DNA of 64,000 nucleotides from Rothia sp. ZJ932 (GCF_016924835.1 NZ_CP070480.1:1364001-1428000); one strand, 5' to 3'. Numbered from the stretch's first letter, positions 17,201-26,997 are shown. A program made the numbers and translations. Notes: generated by a model not told the origin, from the sequence alone.

Positions 17201-18538
17201 TTAGTCGAGGTAGTCACGCAGCACCTGGCTACGTGAGGGGTGGCGTAGTTTCGACATGGTCTTCGACTCAATCTGACGGATACGCTCGCGTGTAACCCCG
17301 TAGACCTTACCGATTTCGTCCAGGGTTTTTGCCTGACCGTCGGTCATACCGAAGCGCATGGCGACAACGCCGGCTTCGCGTTCTGACAGGGTGTCAAGGA
17401 CGGAGTGGAGCTGTTCCTGCAATAGGGTGAAGGAGACAGCGTCGGCAGGTACGACTGCTTCTGAGTCTTCAATGAGGTCACCGAATTCTGAGTCACCGTC
17501 TTCGCCCAGCGGGGTGTGCAGTGAGATGGGTTCGCGACCGTACTTTTGAACTTCGATAACCTTCTCGGGGCTCATGTCGAGTTCTTTAGCGAGCTCTTCC
17601 GGGTTAGGTTCGCGACCGAGGTCCTGAAGCATCTGACGCTGAACACGGGCGAGCTTGTTGATGACTTCTACCATGTGTACGGGAATACGGATGGTACGGG
17701 CCTGGTCTGCCATCGCTCGGGTGATTGCCTGACGGATCCACCAGGTTGCGTAGGTTGAGAACTTGAAGCCCTTAGAGTAGTCGAACTTCTCAACAGCGCG
17801 AATGAGACCGAGGTTACCTTCCTGAATCAAGTCCAAAAAAAGCATACCGCGACCGGTGTAGCGCTTCGCGAGCGATACCACCAGTCGGAGATTAGCTTCA
17901 AGCAGGTGATTTTTAGCGCGCTTGCCGTCGTGGATAACCCAGCGCAGCTCTTTTTTGAGTGCGGGATCCATGTCAGGGTTTTCTTTGAGCTTGTGCTCTG
18001 CGTAGAGACCAGCCTCAATACGCATGGCGAGGTCGACCTCCTGCTCAGCGTTCAGCAGGGAGACCTTACCAATTTGCTTGAGGTAGTCCTTGACGGGGTC
18101 AGCGGTTGCTCCGGGGGTGACCACGCGAATGGCAGGTGCGTCGTCGTCGTCGTTAGTGGTGAGCACGAAGCCGTTGCCCTTGGCAGCTACTGCCTCAGAC
18201 TCTTTTTTCTCGGAGTCTTTTTCTGACTCTTCTTCGTCCTCATCAACGGGATTTCCCTCAGCGTCATCGGCATCTACGCCACCGATTTCGATGTCTTCGC
18301 CGTCGACTTCTTCTTCGTCCTCAAACTCGTCAGCTTTTTTCTTCGCTTTGCGAGTTGTTGCGCCGGCTTTGGTCTTGCGGGGTGTCTTTTGGGGTGAAGT
18401 AGTCTCTGTAGACTCTACTTCTTCGTTCTCGCTTTCAACTTTGGTTGCCTTGGAGCGAGTGCTCACTTTTTTGGTAGCGGTCTTACGCTTGGTAGTAGCG
18501 CCGTTTTCCGCGGTCTTCTTGCTAGCAGCAGGTGACAC
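17201..18538 (-). CDS. sigA: Primary sigma factor (SigA/HrdB/RpoD type)
   Basis: 445 residues. The first 140 are low-complexity: a Lys/Thr-rich basic stretch, then a Glu/Asp-rich acidic stretch, as in actinobacterial primary sigma factors. Region 1.2 starts near 145 ([19 protein letters not shown]). Region 2 spans about 215-290 with [40 protein letters not shown] and [10 protein letters not shown]. Region 4 ends the protein with [20 protein letters not shown]. It directs RNA polymerase to housekeeping promoters. The start is a GTG with AAAGG six bases upstream. A 262 bp region separates it from the next gene upstream, and I found no other gene there. Confidence 0.95.
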   Translation of the reverse strand: MSPAASKKTAENGATTKRKTATKKVSTRSKATKVESENEEVESTETTSPQKTPRKTKAGATTRKAKKKADEFEDEEEVDGEDIEIGGVDADDAEGNPVDEDEEESEKDSEKKESEAVAAKGNGFVLTTNDDDDAPAIRVVTPGATADPVKDYLKQIGKVSLLNAEQEVDLAMRIEAGLYAEHKLKENPDMDPALKKELRWVIHDGKRAKNHLLEANLRLVVSLAKRYTGRGMLFLDLIQEGNLGLIRAVEKFDYSKGFKFSTYATWWIRQAITRAMADQARTIRIPVHMVEVINKLARVQRQMLQDLGREPNPEELAKELDMSPEKVIEVQKYGREPISLHTPLGEDGDSEFGDLIEDSEAVVPADAVSFTLLQEQLHSVLDTLSEREAGVVAMRFGMTDGQAKTLDEIGKVYGVTRERIRQIESKTMSKLRHPSRSQVLRDYLD

Positions 18539-18800
18539 ACAAAACCTTTCTATTGGAGGCTGAGTAACATTAGGGCAACGTTGAGCCCAGCCAAAACACC
18601 TATGACCCTGTCAAATTCTGCGAACGTTTTTGGTTCGTGAGTGGGCCGGTGTTTCAGGGCTAACCGCTAGTACGTGACAGGCGGTCGAGCGCTTTTATTC
18701 CCGCGAGGGGATTCAGCTACTCGTCAGATTGACGGGGTCAAGGCTTTATTATTCCAGAAATATTTTGAAAAATATATCTCTACCTCTTGTGTTGCACACG

Positions 18801-20252
18801 TTAATTAGGTAAATCGAACTCGCGTCCACGCCAGGCTTGTTCGCCCGAGGTACACCAAAGAGGCAAGAAGTTATGGTTAATTGCCTCTTCAAAAGCAATA
18901 AATTCGGGGGTCTCTTGGTGGTCTCTACTGCTCATGAGCAGGGTATGCGCTTGACTTGAGCTGCCGCGTAGCCAGTGAATCCAACCTAATAGAGCAAGGA
19001 CGCGCCCCATCACATCGGGCGTGCATATGCCGCGCACGAGGTGTAGCAGTATTTCAAGGGCTTCGAGTCTTAGCCAGGGTGGCGCTTGCGGCGTGGTTCC
19101 CATGAGGTAGCTGGCGATAGTATCCAGTGCATTTTCTAACGTCGCACCGACCTGCGTGCCGGAATCTACCGAGTTCGTTGAAGGTTCTTGATTCGGTTGT
19201 ACCGCCCTCATGGTGGATTTAGGCAGTAACAAGGGTACTGGCGCGGTGCTGACAGCGCCGACGGGGGTTGCCAGGTGATCGAGTTCTGCCAGTGACCTTG
19301 TGACCGTTGAAAGACCTACGCAAGCCACACCCATAACGAGCTGGGAGCTTCCCATAGTCGTCAGGGTTGATGCCAGATATCCCGCCACCTCGGCAGGTAA
19401 AGCCGAGCGTATCTTGTCAGCCCAATGCGTATCAAGTGCAGAGCGGTTATCAGGATGGCAGATATTTTCAATGGTGGTGATGGCATCATCCCAGAGCGTA
19501 AATTCTGCTGTCTTTTGAGCAGTGTAATTCAGGCAGTAGCTTTCAGAATTACTTGTCATCGCCCGGTAAGACTGCGCCCAAAAGACAGCATCATCGTGCC
19601 AGCTGTTCGCGGTAGGGGCATCTCGCGAAGCATCAACGTTCCAGTACTGGCGTTCGGCGTGTTCTTGAAGGGTTTTTGAGGGAGTTGATCCTGAAAATAC
19701 TTGCTCTGAGTAGTGGTCACTGAGAACAATATCTTCTACAAAACCGTCGAAGCTAAATTCCGCAGCGGGGTCGTTGGTGTGCCACCGGGTGTAGGTGTTA
19801 ATAAAAAGCATGCAGGTAAGGTCAAAGGGGCTTTTTTCAATAGCTGTGTAGGTAGATGAAACCCATTCTTGGGCACGGCCCGTCGCCAGTGCATCTTGCT
19901 GAATGAGTTCAAGTTCAGGTTGCCAGCTCTGACCCGAGTGAATGTTATGAGCATCGGTAGTGCCCGTTTCGCCGAAGATAAGGCAGAAGATACTGTTTAA
20001 TGTTTCACCGTCACGGTCTTGGGTGGGTATCATCTGCAAAATTTCGGTCAGAAAATCATGTTTTTCATCAGCTGTGATGTCTTGAACCCAATCAGCTCGT
20101 AGGCACGGACCAATACCGCCAGGAGTGGTGGCAAGAAAAACAATGGAGTGTTCTGGCCAGTACCCTAGAGAATGCACTACGTAAGCGGTGAGGTCGGCGC
20201 TGGTTCGAATGGGGCTCATGGTTTTAACTGTGGAGTGTGGTAGGTGATTCAT
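18801..20252 (-). CDS. DUF4192 domain protein
   Basis: 483 residues; a second start 33 bp downstream (ATG at 20219, MSPIRTSADL) is also possible and fits the family start better. The N-terminal motif RTSADLTAYVVHSLGYWPE with SIVFLATTPGG is typical of DUF4192, a conserved actinobacterial cytoplasmic family without known function. The C-terminal third is helical and Leu/Ala-rich. A DnaA-box-like sequence lies about 50 bp upstream. It is a single-gene unit between the PAC2 and sigma factor genes on the same strand. Confidence 0.75.
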   Translation of the reverse strand: MNHLPHSTVKTMSPIRTSADLTAYVVHSLGYWPEHSIVFLATTPGGIGPCLRADWVQDITADEKHDFLTEILQMIPTQDRDGETLNSIFCLIFGETGTTDAHNIHSGQSWQPELELIQQDALATGRAQEWVSSTYTAIEKSPFDLTCMLFINTYTRWHTNDPAAEFSFDGFVEDIVLSDHYSEQVFSGSTPSKTLQEHAERQYWNVDASRDAPTANSWHDDAVFWAQSYRAMTSNSESYCLNYTAQKTAEFTLWDDAITTIENICHPDNRSALDTHWADKIRSALPAEVAGYLASTLTTMGSSQLVMGVACVGLSTVTRSLAELDHLATPVGAVSTAPVPLLLPKSTMRAVQPNQEPSTNSVDSGTQVGATLENALDTIASYLMGTTPQAPPWLRLEALEILLHLVRGICTPDVMGRVLALLGWIHWLRGSSSQAHTLLMSSRDHQETPEFIAFEEAINHNFLPLWCTSGEQAWRGREFDLPN

Positions 20253-20303
20253 GCTCCTAACAGTGGGCTAGCAAGAGTGGGAGCGTAAAGTTCTTTTCGA
20301 AAA

Positions 20304-20382
20304 TGTGGATAACTTTACGTGAGGTAACCGTTTTTGGTTACGGTGACAGCGTGGATGTGTCCACAGTTGCCCTGTGTCCACA
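20304..20382. promoter_or_regulatory. Cluster of DnaA-box-like sites
   Basis: TGTGGATAA at 20304-20312 is a perfect DnaA box on the minus strand. Two further sites, GTGTCCACA at 20357-20365 and 20374-20382, differ from TTATCCACA at two positions. All lie in the 265 bp region between the PAC2 gene and the DUF4192 gene. Confidence 0.5.
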
Positions 20383-20442
20383 ACTTTCGACTCGTCCTTC
20401 TTTCTGCGGATCATCCCCGGTCTGCGCACTGTTGCCCAACCT

Positions 20443-20480
20443 AAAAATCCCACTACCGGCTCTTACCGGTAACGGGATTT
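20443..20480 (-). terminator. Hairpin terminator of the PAC2 gene
   Basis: AAAATCCC and GGGATTTT with inner TACCGG/CCGGTA arms form a stem just past the stop of the PAC2 gene. On the minus strand the hairpin ends in a run of T. Confidence 0.75.
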
Positions 20481-20517
20481 TCAGTGTGTATCTCAGGCAT
20501 CTGGCACGGTGTGTACG

Positions 20518-21450
20518 CTATTCCTCAGTGTCTTCTTTGTGCTCAAGGTGCGCGAGGTATTCTTCGATTTGCGCGCCGATTTCATCACGGTCGGGAATGA
20601 GCCCTGCTTCGCGTTCGGCGAGCGGCAGTAATTGCAGGTTTGCGGTTTTGGCGTGAAAATCGTAGTTCTCTTCCAAACGCTCAATCATGGCGCCAATTTC
20701 GGGGTTAGCTTTGACCTGCTCGTCAATCTGAAGTTTGACGTCAGCGGAGGCGTCCCGCAGAGGGTCTGAGGGCAAAGAGAGCTTGGCAGCCATGGAAAGA
20801 TGCTCCATCGCCAGCAGGGTAGACTGCGGTAGGTCTGCCTCAGAGAGGTACTGGGGAACGTTGATGCCAAACCCAACGGTGTCGACTTTGTTCTCGCCCA
20901 AAGCGATTTCGAGCAAGGACGACATCGAACCGGGCATTTCGGCAACAGGTTTCCACGCCGAGATACCGCGGGTAAGGTCTTTACGCGAGCCGTGGGCGGT
21001 CACCGGCAACGGACGCGTGTGCGGCACCGGCATAGGAAATCCCGAGACGAAGAGAGCAAGAGAGACCTCAAGCTTTTGGACGATAGAGGTAACCGCAGCT
21101 GAGAACCGCTGCCACTGCAAATCAGGCTCTGCCCCAGAAAGCAGCAGAAAAGGAGTATCGAGGCGGTCTTCCACCAGATAAAGTTTCAGCTCAGGCAAAA
21201 TAGCGCGCTCAAAATGATCCTCTTTAAAACGCACACGGGGTCTGCGGGTTCTGTAGTCGTGCAGCTGATCAACATCGAATTCAATGAGAGCTGCGTTTTC
21301 GAGTTCTTTGAGCAGAACCTTACCCAAATGACCGGCTGTGCCACCGGCGTCCTGTGGGTGTGAAAGGGCAATAACCAGCGGAAGCCCTTTGAGAGCCGGG
21401 TTCTCAAAGATACCGGCTTTAGCAAGGTACAAAGTTTCGGGATTCAGCAT
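20518..21450 (-). CDS. PAC2 family protein
   Basis: 310 residues. The PAC2 core is recognisable: PLVIALSHPQDAGGTAGHLGK near residue 25 and FLLLSGAEPDLQWQRF near 100, followed by VTAHGSRKDL and GFGINVPQYLSEADLPQST near 200. PAC2 proteins are relatives of proteasome assembly chaperones; actinobacterial members are soluble and of unsettled role. The frame is open 20 codons further up, but AAGGAGGGGG seven bases before the ATG at 21450 fixes this start. Transcribed divergently from pepA across a 299 bp gap in which I see no other gene. Confidence 0.85.
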   Translation of the reverse strand: MLNPETLYLAKAGIFENPALKGLPLVIALSHPQDAGGTAGHLGKVLLKELENAALIEFDVDQLHDYRTRRPRVRFKEDHFERAILPELKLYLVEDRLDTPFLLLSGAEPDLQWQRFSAAVTSIVQKLEVSLALFVSGFPMPVPHTRPLPVTAHGSRKDLTRGISAWKPVAEMPGSMSSLLEIALGENKVDTVGFGINVPQYLSEADLPQSTLLAMEHLSMAAKLSLPSDPLRDASADVKLQIDEQVKANPEIGAMIERLEENYDFHAKTANLQLLPLAEREAGLIPDRDEIGAQIEEYLAHLEHKEDTEE

Positions 21451-21749
21451 GGGATCCCCCTCCTTGGTTCTGCGCGAAAAGATCAGGTACGAAATAATTT
21501 TTCGTATCAAGGCATTTTATACTGTTCTGCCCGGTGCAGGCACCCATTGGTGAGGGCGATTGCGTTCAGGTGCAAGCATTCGGCAATTTATTTTATTCCC
21601 GTCAATCCACCTGGCAAGGCTACCTCCAACGAAAATGGCGCTGGCTACGTATATTTCTTGTGGTTGACAACACCGATTCAGTACTCTTGGAAGTACACAT
21701 GCTAGGCAAGGTCGCAACGAACGCATAATCTAAAAAGAAAGTAGCAGGT

Positions 21750-23261
21750 ATGTCTGAACTTACACTGTCAGTTTCATCAAAAGACCTCGAATCCCTTGAA
21801 GCGGATGCGCTGGTTCTGGGTGTCTACTCCCATAAAGAAGGCGCATATTTGGCGGATTCATCGCTGAGTGATGAAACACGCGAAAGCATTGAATCTGTTC
21901 TCGACGATTTGGGTATTACTGGTTCAGCTGACCAAGTGTACCGCCTTCCCGGTATTGAGGATGTAGAAACCCGCTGTGTAGTGCTAACCGGCTTGGGCAC
22001 TCAGCATGAGGACGCGCTCGCGGCATCAAATGCTCTACGCTACGGGGTCGGCTCAGCGGTTCGTCAGCTTGCCGGTATTGAAAGCATCATTGTTGATGTG
22101 CCCGTTTCTTCAACCGAGGATCTCGCAGCTGTTGCTGAGGGCATCGCGCTAGGCGCTTTCACGGACGCGCAGTTGAAGGTAACTAGCGCTGATTCAGTTA
22201 AGCAGCCGGTAAGCTCGGCGGTTATCCTGACTGATATTTCAGTCGATGATGCTGAGGCAGCTCTTGAGCGTGCGCTGGTTCTGGGCGAAGCCGTACACCA
22301 CACTCGCGTCCTGGTGAATACTCCCCCGTCTCACCTCTACCCCGAAACTTTTGCGCAGGCAGCTCAAGATCGTGTTGAGGGTTTGAGCAACGTTTCGGTA
22401 CGTGTCTTCGAACCTTCCGAGCTTGAGGCTGAGGGCTTTGGCGGCATTATGGGCGTCGGTAGGGGTTCAGAGCGCGGTCCGCGTTTTGTTGAGGTCAAGT
22501 ATGCACCTAGCGATGCGAAATCTACCGTTGCGTTGGTGGGTAAGGGCATCACTTTTGATTCCGGTGGTCTTTCTATTAAGCCCGGCGCTGCGATGATGAC
22601 GATGAAGTGCGATATGGCAGGTGCTGCCTCTGTGCTCAATGCTGTTGCAGCAGTTGCTGAGCTCAAGTTACCCGTTGCCGTGACCGCCTATCTGTGCTTG
22701 GCTGAGAACATGCCATCCGGTACTGCTACTCGCCCCGAAGATGTGCTGACGATGCGCGGCGGCACCACCGTTGAGGTGCTGAATACTGACGCTGAGGGAC
22801 GCCTGGTTATGGCGGACGGTCTTGCCTACGCTTCAGAACAGAACCCCGACGTCATTTTGGATGTCGCGACATTGACCGGTGCGCAGATGATTGCTTTAGG
22901 TACCCGCACCTCAGCTGTCATGGGTGATGAGTCAGTGCGTCAGGAAGTCGTTGAGGCAGCTCGCGCTGCCGGTGAAGACTTCTGGCCCATGCCCATGCCT
23001 GCGCATCTGCGTTCGGGACTGAACTCACAGGTAGCTGATTTGAAGAACATCGGCAGCCGTTTCGGTGGCATGCTCTCAGCTGGTTTGTTCCTCAAGGAGT
23101 TTGTGGGCAGCCGTGATGAGCAGAGCATTCCTTGGGCGCATCTTGATATTGCATCGCCCGCTTTCAATGAAGAGTCACCTTTTGGTTTTACTCCTAAGGA
23201 GGGTACCGGTCATTCCGTTGCAACCCTGCTAGCTTTCGTTGAGGCACGAGCTCAAGGCTAA
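21750..23261 (+). CDS. pepA: Leucyl aminopeptidase (M17 family)
   Basis: 503 residues, normal for the family. The catalytic C-terminal half shows the two-metal site: LVGKGITFDSGGLSIKPG (about 256-273), MKCDMAGAASVL, and the family signature NTDAEGRLVMADGLAYA near 350. The N-terminal half is the regulatory/oligomerisation domain. The enzyme removes N-terminal residues from peptides as a cytoplasmic hexamer and in some bacteria also binds DNA. A purine-rich AGCAGGT precedes the ATG. Single-gene unit. Confidence 0.93.
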   Translation: MSELTLSVSSKDLESLEADALVLGVYSHKEGAYLADSSLSDETRESIESVLDDLGITGSADQVYRLPGIEDVETRCVVLTGLGTQHEDALAASNALRYGVGSAVRQLAGIESIIVDVPVSSTEDLAAVAEGIALGAFTDAQLKVTSADSVKQPVSSAVILTDISVDDAEAALERALVLGEAVHHTRVLVNTPPSHLYPETFAQAAQDRVEGLSNVSVRVFEPSELEAEGFGGIMGVGRGSERGPRFVEVKYAPSDAKSTVALVGKGITFDSGGLSIKPGAAMMTMKCDMAGAASVLNAVAAVAELKLPVAVTAYLCLAENMPSGTATRPEDVLTMRGGTTVEVLNTDAEGRLVMADGLAYASEQNPDVILDVATLTGAQMIALGTRTSAVMGDESVRQEVVEAARAAGEDFWPMPMPAHLRSGLNSQVADLKNIGSRFGGMLSAGLFLKEFVGSRDEQSIPWAHLDIASPAFNEESPFGFTPKEGTGHSVATLLAFVEARAQG

Positions 23262-23297
23262 AACGCCGAGCACTTATCGGCTGAAAGTTGCACTCAC

Positions 23298-23447
23298 ATG
23301 AGCGGACGAGGTGGTGAAGCAGGTACTCGAAAGTTGGGGTATTCACTCACCGCCTTGTGTGTATCTGTGGCTCTATATCTTGCTCTCATTTACTTTTGGG
23401 CGCCTCCCCAAGGTTTCCTGCTAGCGAAAGGCAAGCAGGTGCCCTAA
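23298..23447 (+). CDS. Possible 49-residue single-pass membrane protein
   Basis: An ATG-started frame in the 371 bp gap between pepA and lpd. It has a basic N-terminus (MSGRGGEAGTRK), one hydrophobic segment (SVALYLALIYFWA) near residues 23-35, and a Lys-containing tail after PPQGF. The composition is what a small membrane protein would show. There is no convincing ribosome binding site and I know no family for it, so it may be chance. I see nothing else gene-like in this gap. Confidence 0.3.
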   Translation: MSGRGGEAGTRKLGYSLTALCVSVALYLALIYFWAPPQGFLLAKGKQVP

Positions 23448-23632
23448 ACGTGAAGAGATGCTTAGGAGACGTCTCTATTCACCCCGAGGTGTGGCAATCT
23501 TCACCAACACGACTTAGAGTAGAGTCACCACAAAGTAGAGCCTGCGTTCAACAAGCGATAAGCTAGTGAACGAACTACAACAATAAATAACGGGGCATGT
23601 GCCCCGAACATTCAACATGAGGGAGCATTAAC

Positions 23633-25012
23633 GTGGCCGTTTCGGCAGCAGCTCAGGAATTTGACATTCTCATTCTCGGCGGCGGTAGCGCAGGTTACTC
23701 CGCAGCACTTCGCGCAGTTCAGCTAGGTTTCACCGTGGGCATGATTGAAAAATCAAAGCTCGGCGGTACCTGCTTGCACACTGGCTGCATCCCCACCAAG
23801 GCTTACCTGCACGCAGCAGAGGTTGCTGAGGAATCTCAGCACTCAGAGAAGTTTGGCGTCAACGTTACTTTCGAGTCCGTAGACATGGCTAAGGTACGTG
23901 AGTACAAGGACGGCATCGTTGCCGGTAAATTCAAGGGACTTTCAGGTCTTTTGAAGATGAAGAAAGTAACCGTTATTGAGGGTGAAGGCAAGCTCACCGG
24001 TACCGATACCATCACCGTAGATGGCACCGAGTACAAGGGCAAGCACATCATTCTTGCAACCGGTTCAGTTTCACGCACCATGGGTATTGAAATCCGTGAC
24101 CGCGTACTGACCTCAACTGAAGCTCTACAAATGGACTACCTGCCCAAGAGCGCAATCGTACTCGGCGGCGGTGTTATCGGTTCAGAGTTCGCTTCAATGT
24201 GGAACTCCATGGGCGTTGAGGTCACCATCGTTGAGGGTGCGAAGTCATTGGTACCCAACGAAGACCCTGCAATTATCAAGGTTGTTGAGCGCGAGTTCAA
24301 GAAGCGTGGCATCAAGTCGAACTTGGGCACTTTCTTCGAGAAGGTTGAGCAGGATTCAAACGGTGCAAAGGTAACCCTAGCTGACGGTAAAGAATTCGAG
24401 GCTGAGATTGTTCTCGTTGCTGTGGGTCGTGGTCCCAACACCGAAGGCTTCGGCTACGAGGAACAGGGCATCACCATGGATCGCGGTTTCGTGATCCCCA
24501 ACGAGCGTCTGCACACCGGTATCGGCAACATCTACGCTATTGGCGACATCGTGCCCGGCGTTCAGCTGGCTCACCGCGGCTACCAGCAGGGTCGCTTCGT
24601 TGCTGAAGAAATCGCTGGTCTGAACCCAATGGTTGTTGAAGACATCAACATCCCCAAGGTCACCTACTGCGACCCTGAAATCGCTTCTGTCGGTTACTCA
24701 CAGCCCAAGGCTGAAGAGAAGTTCGGTAAAGAGAACATTCAGGTTGCTGAATACAACCTGGCTGGCAACGGTAAGTCCTCCATCTTGGGCACCGGTGGTC
24801 TGGTCAAGGTTGTTCGCGAGAAGGACGGCCCCATCATCGGCGTTCACGCAGTCGGCAAGCGCATGGGCGAGCAGATTGGCGAGGCTCAGATGTGGGTTGT
24901 CTGGGAAGCATTCCCCGAAGACGTCGCACAGTTCCTGCACGCACACCCCACCCAGAATGAAGCACTGGGCGAGGCAGCAATGGCACTGGCAGGCGCACCC
25001 CTCCACGGCTAA
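23633..25012 (+). CDS. lpdA: Dihydrolipoyl dehydrogenase (E3)
   Basis: 459 residues. The FAD loop ILGGGSAGYSAA is at about 14-25, the redox-active disulfide is GGTCLHTGCIPTK (Cys47 and Cys52), the NAD loop is VLGGGVIGSEFASMW near 180, and the C-terminal catalytic His-Glu pair is HAHPTQNEALGE. It reoxidises dihydrolipoyl groups on E2 subunits of 2-oxoacid dehydrogenases. The start is GTG preceded by GAGGGAG. The sucB gene follows 108 bp later with a strong hairpin in between, so E2 may be partly independently expressed. Confidence 0.95.
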   Translation: MAVSAAAQEFDILILGGGSAGYSAALRAVQLGFTVGMIEKSKLGGTCLHTGCIPTKAYLHAAEVAEESQHSEKFGVNVTFESVDMAKVREYKDGIVAGKFKGLSGLLKMKKVTVIEGEGKLTGTDTITVDGTEYKGKHIILATGSVSRTMGIEIRDRVLTSTEALQMDYLPKSAIVLGGGVIGSEFASMWNSMGVEVTIVEGAKSLVPNEDPAIIKVVEREFKKRGIKSNLGTFFEKVEQDSNGAKVTLADGKEFEAEIVLVAVGRGPNTEGFGYEEQGITMDRGFVIPNERLHTGIGNIYAIGDIVPGVQLAHRGYQQGRFVAEEIAGLNPMVVEDINIPKVTYCDPEIASVGYSQPKAEEKFGKENIQVAEYNLAGNGKSSILGTGGLVKVVREKDGPIIGVHAVGKRMGEQIGEAQMWVVWEAFPEDVAQFLHAHPTQNEALGEAAMALAGAPLHG

Positions 25013-25022
25013 ATTTTTCACG

Positions 25023-25072
25023 CAAGGACGCGCGTCCTGCACCCCACCGGGGCTTTCAGGGCGCGCGTCTTG
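25023..25072 (+). terminator. GC-rich hairpin between lpd and sucB, built from motif copies
   Basis: GACGCGCG/CGCGCGTC plus CTG/CAG arms form a long stem without a T tract. The left arm contains CAAGGACGCG and the palindrome GGACGCGCGTCC (25026-25037). Confidence 0.6.
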
Positions 25073-25120
25073 CCCCAATAAGTTTGTAGCATCACTATCA
25101 AAGGACGGAAAAGAGACATC

Positions 25121-26800
25121 ATGTCCACTACTGTTGAACTGCCCGCACTGGGCGAATCAGTCACCGAGGGTACCGTTACCCGCTGGTTGGTTGAAGTTGG
25201 CGACACCGTTTCAGTAGACGATCCCATCGTTGAAATCTCAACCGACAAGGTTGATACCGAGGTCCCCTCACCCGTAGCAGGTACCATCGAGAAGATTCTT
25301 GTCGAGGAAGACGAGGACATCGAGGTTGGTGCCGCTCTGGTTATCATTGGTGACGGCTCAGGTTCTGCTCAAGAAGAAGCTCCTGCCACAGAAGAGCCTG
25401 CTGAGGAAGAGGCACCTGCTGCTGAGGAGAAGAGGGAAGAAGCACCCAAGGCTTCATCAGGGTCAGCTGAGGGTCAGGAAGTTACCCTTCCTGCTCTGGG
25501 CGAATCAGTCACCGAAGGCACCATCACTCGCTGGCTGAAAGAAGTTGGCGAAGAGGTTGCAGTTGATGAGCCCCTCGTTGAAATCTCAACCGACAAGGTT
25601 GATACCGAGGTCCCCTCACCCGTAGCAGGTACCCTGCTCGAAATCCGTATTCAGGAAGACGAAGACGCTGAGGTTGGTCAGGTTCTGGCTATCATCGGTG
25701 ACGCATCAGCCGCTTCAACACCTGCTGAAGAGAAGAAGGAAGAAGCACCCGCTGCTGAAGAACAGGCAGAGGCACCCAAGGCTGAAGAGAAGCCCGCTAG
25801 GGAGAAGAAGGAAGAAGCACCCGCTGCTGAAACTTCCTCAGAATCAACCGGCGATGTCTACGTGACTCCCCTAGTGCGCAAGCTTGCAAAGCAGGAAGGC
25901 ATTGACCTTTCAACCGTCAAGGGCACCGGCGTTGGAGGTCGCATCCGTAAGCAGGATGTTCAGGCTGCGGTAGAGGCTAAGAAGTCATCAGCACCTGCTG
26001 ATGAAGCCCCCAAGGCTGAAACTGATGCACCCGCTGCTGAGAAGAATACAGCGCCTGCCGCTCCAGCAGCGTCCTCAAAGCGCGGCACCACCGAGAAGGC
26101 ACCCCGAATCCGCCAGACCGTTGCAAAGCGTATGGTTGAGTCACTGGCTACCTCAGCTCAGCTGACCACCGTTCAGGAAATCGATTTGACCCGTCTGGTT
26201 GCTCTGCGCAACAAGGCGAAGGACGGCTTCGCAGCTCGCGAGGGCGCAAAGCTCACTTTCCTGCCCTTCTTCACCAAGGCAGTCACCGAAGCTCTGCAGC
26301 AGTTCCCGCAGTTCAACTCCTCCATGTCAGATGACTTCAAGGAAATCACCTACCACGGTTCAGAGAACATTGGTTTGGCAGTAGACACCCCCAAGGGTCT
26401 GCTGGTTCCCGTTGTCAAGGACGCAGGCGATTTGAATATTGCTGGCTTGGCAAAGAAGATTGGCGACATCGCCAAGCGTGCGCGCGACGGTCAGGTAGGT
26501 CCTGAGGAGCTCTCAGGCTCAACCTTCACCATTTCTTCAACCGGTCAGACCGGCGGTGTCTTCTTCACCCCGATCATCAACCAACCCAACGTTGCAATCT
26601 TGGGTATCGGTTCAACCAACAAGCGCCCCGCTATTATTCAGGACGCTGAAGGTAACGATGTCATTGCTGTTCGCAGCTTGGCTTACTTCTCACTGACCTA
26701 CGATCACCGCGTCGTAGACGGTGCAGATGCAGGTCGCTTCTTGAACTTCCTCAAGCAGCGCCTGGAAGAAGCAGCGTTCGACGCTGAGCTGGGACTGTAA
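25121..26800 (+). CDS. sucB: 2-oxoacid dehydrogenase E2 (dihydrolipoyllysine succinyltransferase type)
   Basis: 559 residues. Two lipoyl domains (about 1-76 and 117-192) each carry the lipoylation site TDKVDTEVPSP (Lys43 and Lys159). Ala/Pro/Glu/Lys-rich linkers follow each. A peripheral-subunit-binding domain lies near 245-285 (VTPLVRKLAKQEGIDL, GRIRKQDV), and the acyltransferase core ends with the catalytic DHRVVDGADAGRFL near 528. It moves acyl groups from lipoate to CoA. Actinobacterial proteins of this build can serve both pyruvate and 2-oxoglutarate dehydrogenases, so the substrate is not certain. AAAGGACGG precedes the ATG. lipB and lipA, which supply its cofactor, are 2.5 kb away. Confidence 0.92.
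   Translation: MSTTVELPALGESVTEGTVTRWLVEVGDTVSVDDPIVEISTDKVDTEVPSPVAGTIEKILVEEDEDIEVGAALVIIGDGSGSAQEEAPATEEPAEEEAPAAEEKREEAPKASSGSAEGQEVTLPALGESVTEGTITRWLKEVGEEVAVDEPLVEISTDKVDTEVPSPVAGTLLEIRIQEDEDAEVGQVLAIIGDASAASTPAEEKKEEAPAAEEQAEAPKAEEKPAREKKEEAPAAETSSESTGDVYVTPLVRKLAKQEGIDLSTVKGTGVGGRIRKQDVQAAVEAKKSSAPADEAPKAETDAPAAEKNTAPAAPAASSKRGTTEKAPRIRQTVAKRMVESLATSAQLTTVQEIDLTRLVALRNKAKDGFAAREGAKLTFLPFFTKAVTEALQQFPQFNSSMSDDFKEITYHGSENIGLAVDTPKGLLVPVVKDAGDLNIAGLAKKIGDIAKRARDGQVGPEELSGSTFTISSTGQTGGVFFTPIINQPNVAILGIGSTNKRPAIIQDAEGNDVIAVRSLAYFSLTYDHRVVDGADAGRFLNFLKQRLEEAAFDAELGL
25227..25285 (+). repeat. 59 bp exact direct repeat, copy 1 (lipoyl domain)
   Basis: Identical to 25575-25633, 348 bp apart, in phase with the protein. 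It covers the lipoyl-lysine loop of the first lipoyl domain. Confidence 0.85.
25575..25633 (+). repeat. 59 bp exact direct repeat, copy 2 (lipoyl domain)
   Basis: Identical to 25227-25285. Identity at third codon positions suggests recent gene conversion between the two lipoyl domains. Confidence 0.85.
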
Positions 26801-26851
26801 CATCAACTATGATGTTTGAGAGTCGGGCTAGATTCTAGTTCTGCTCATCCC

Positions 26852-26893
26852 ATAAGGGGCTTAACCGAGAGTATTTTCGGTTAAGCCCCTTAT
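26852..26893 (+). terminator. Strong rho-independent terminator after sucB
   Basis: AAGGGGCTTAACCGA and TCGGTTAAGCCCCTT pair perfectly around a short loop, followed closely by a T run. Confidence 0.9.
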
Positions 26894-26997
26894 CGTTTTT
26901 ATACAAGTTGCCTTAGCGTATAGGCGTTTAGTCACAGTTTGTCATATGCTGACATACTGTCACCACATTCCCCAGCTTGTCTCCTAGAGTAGTAACT

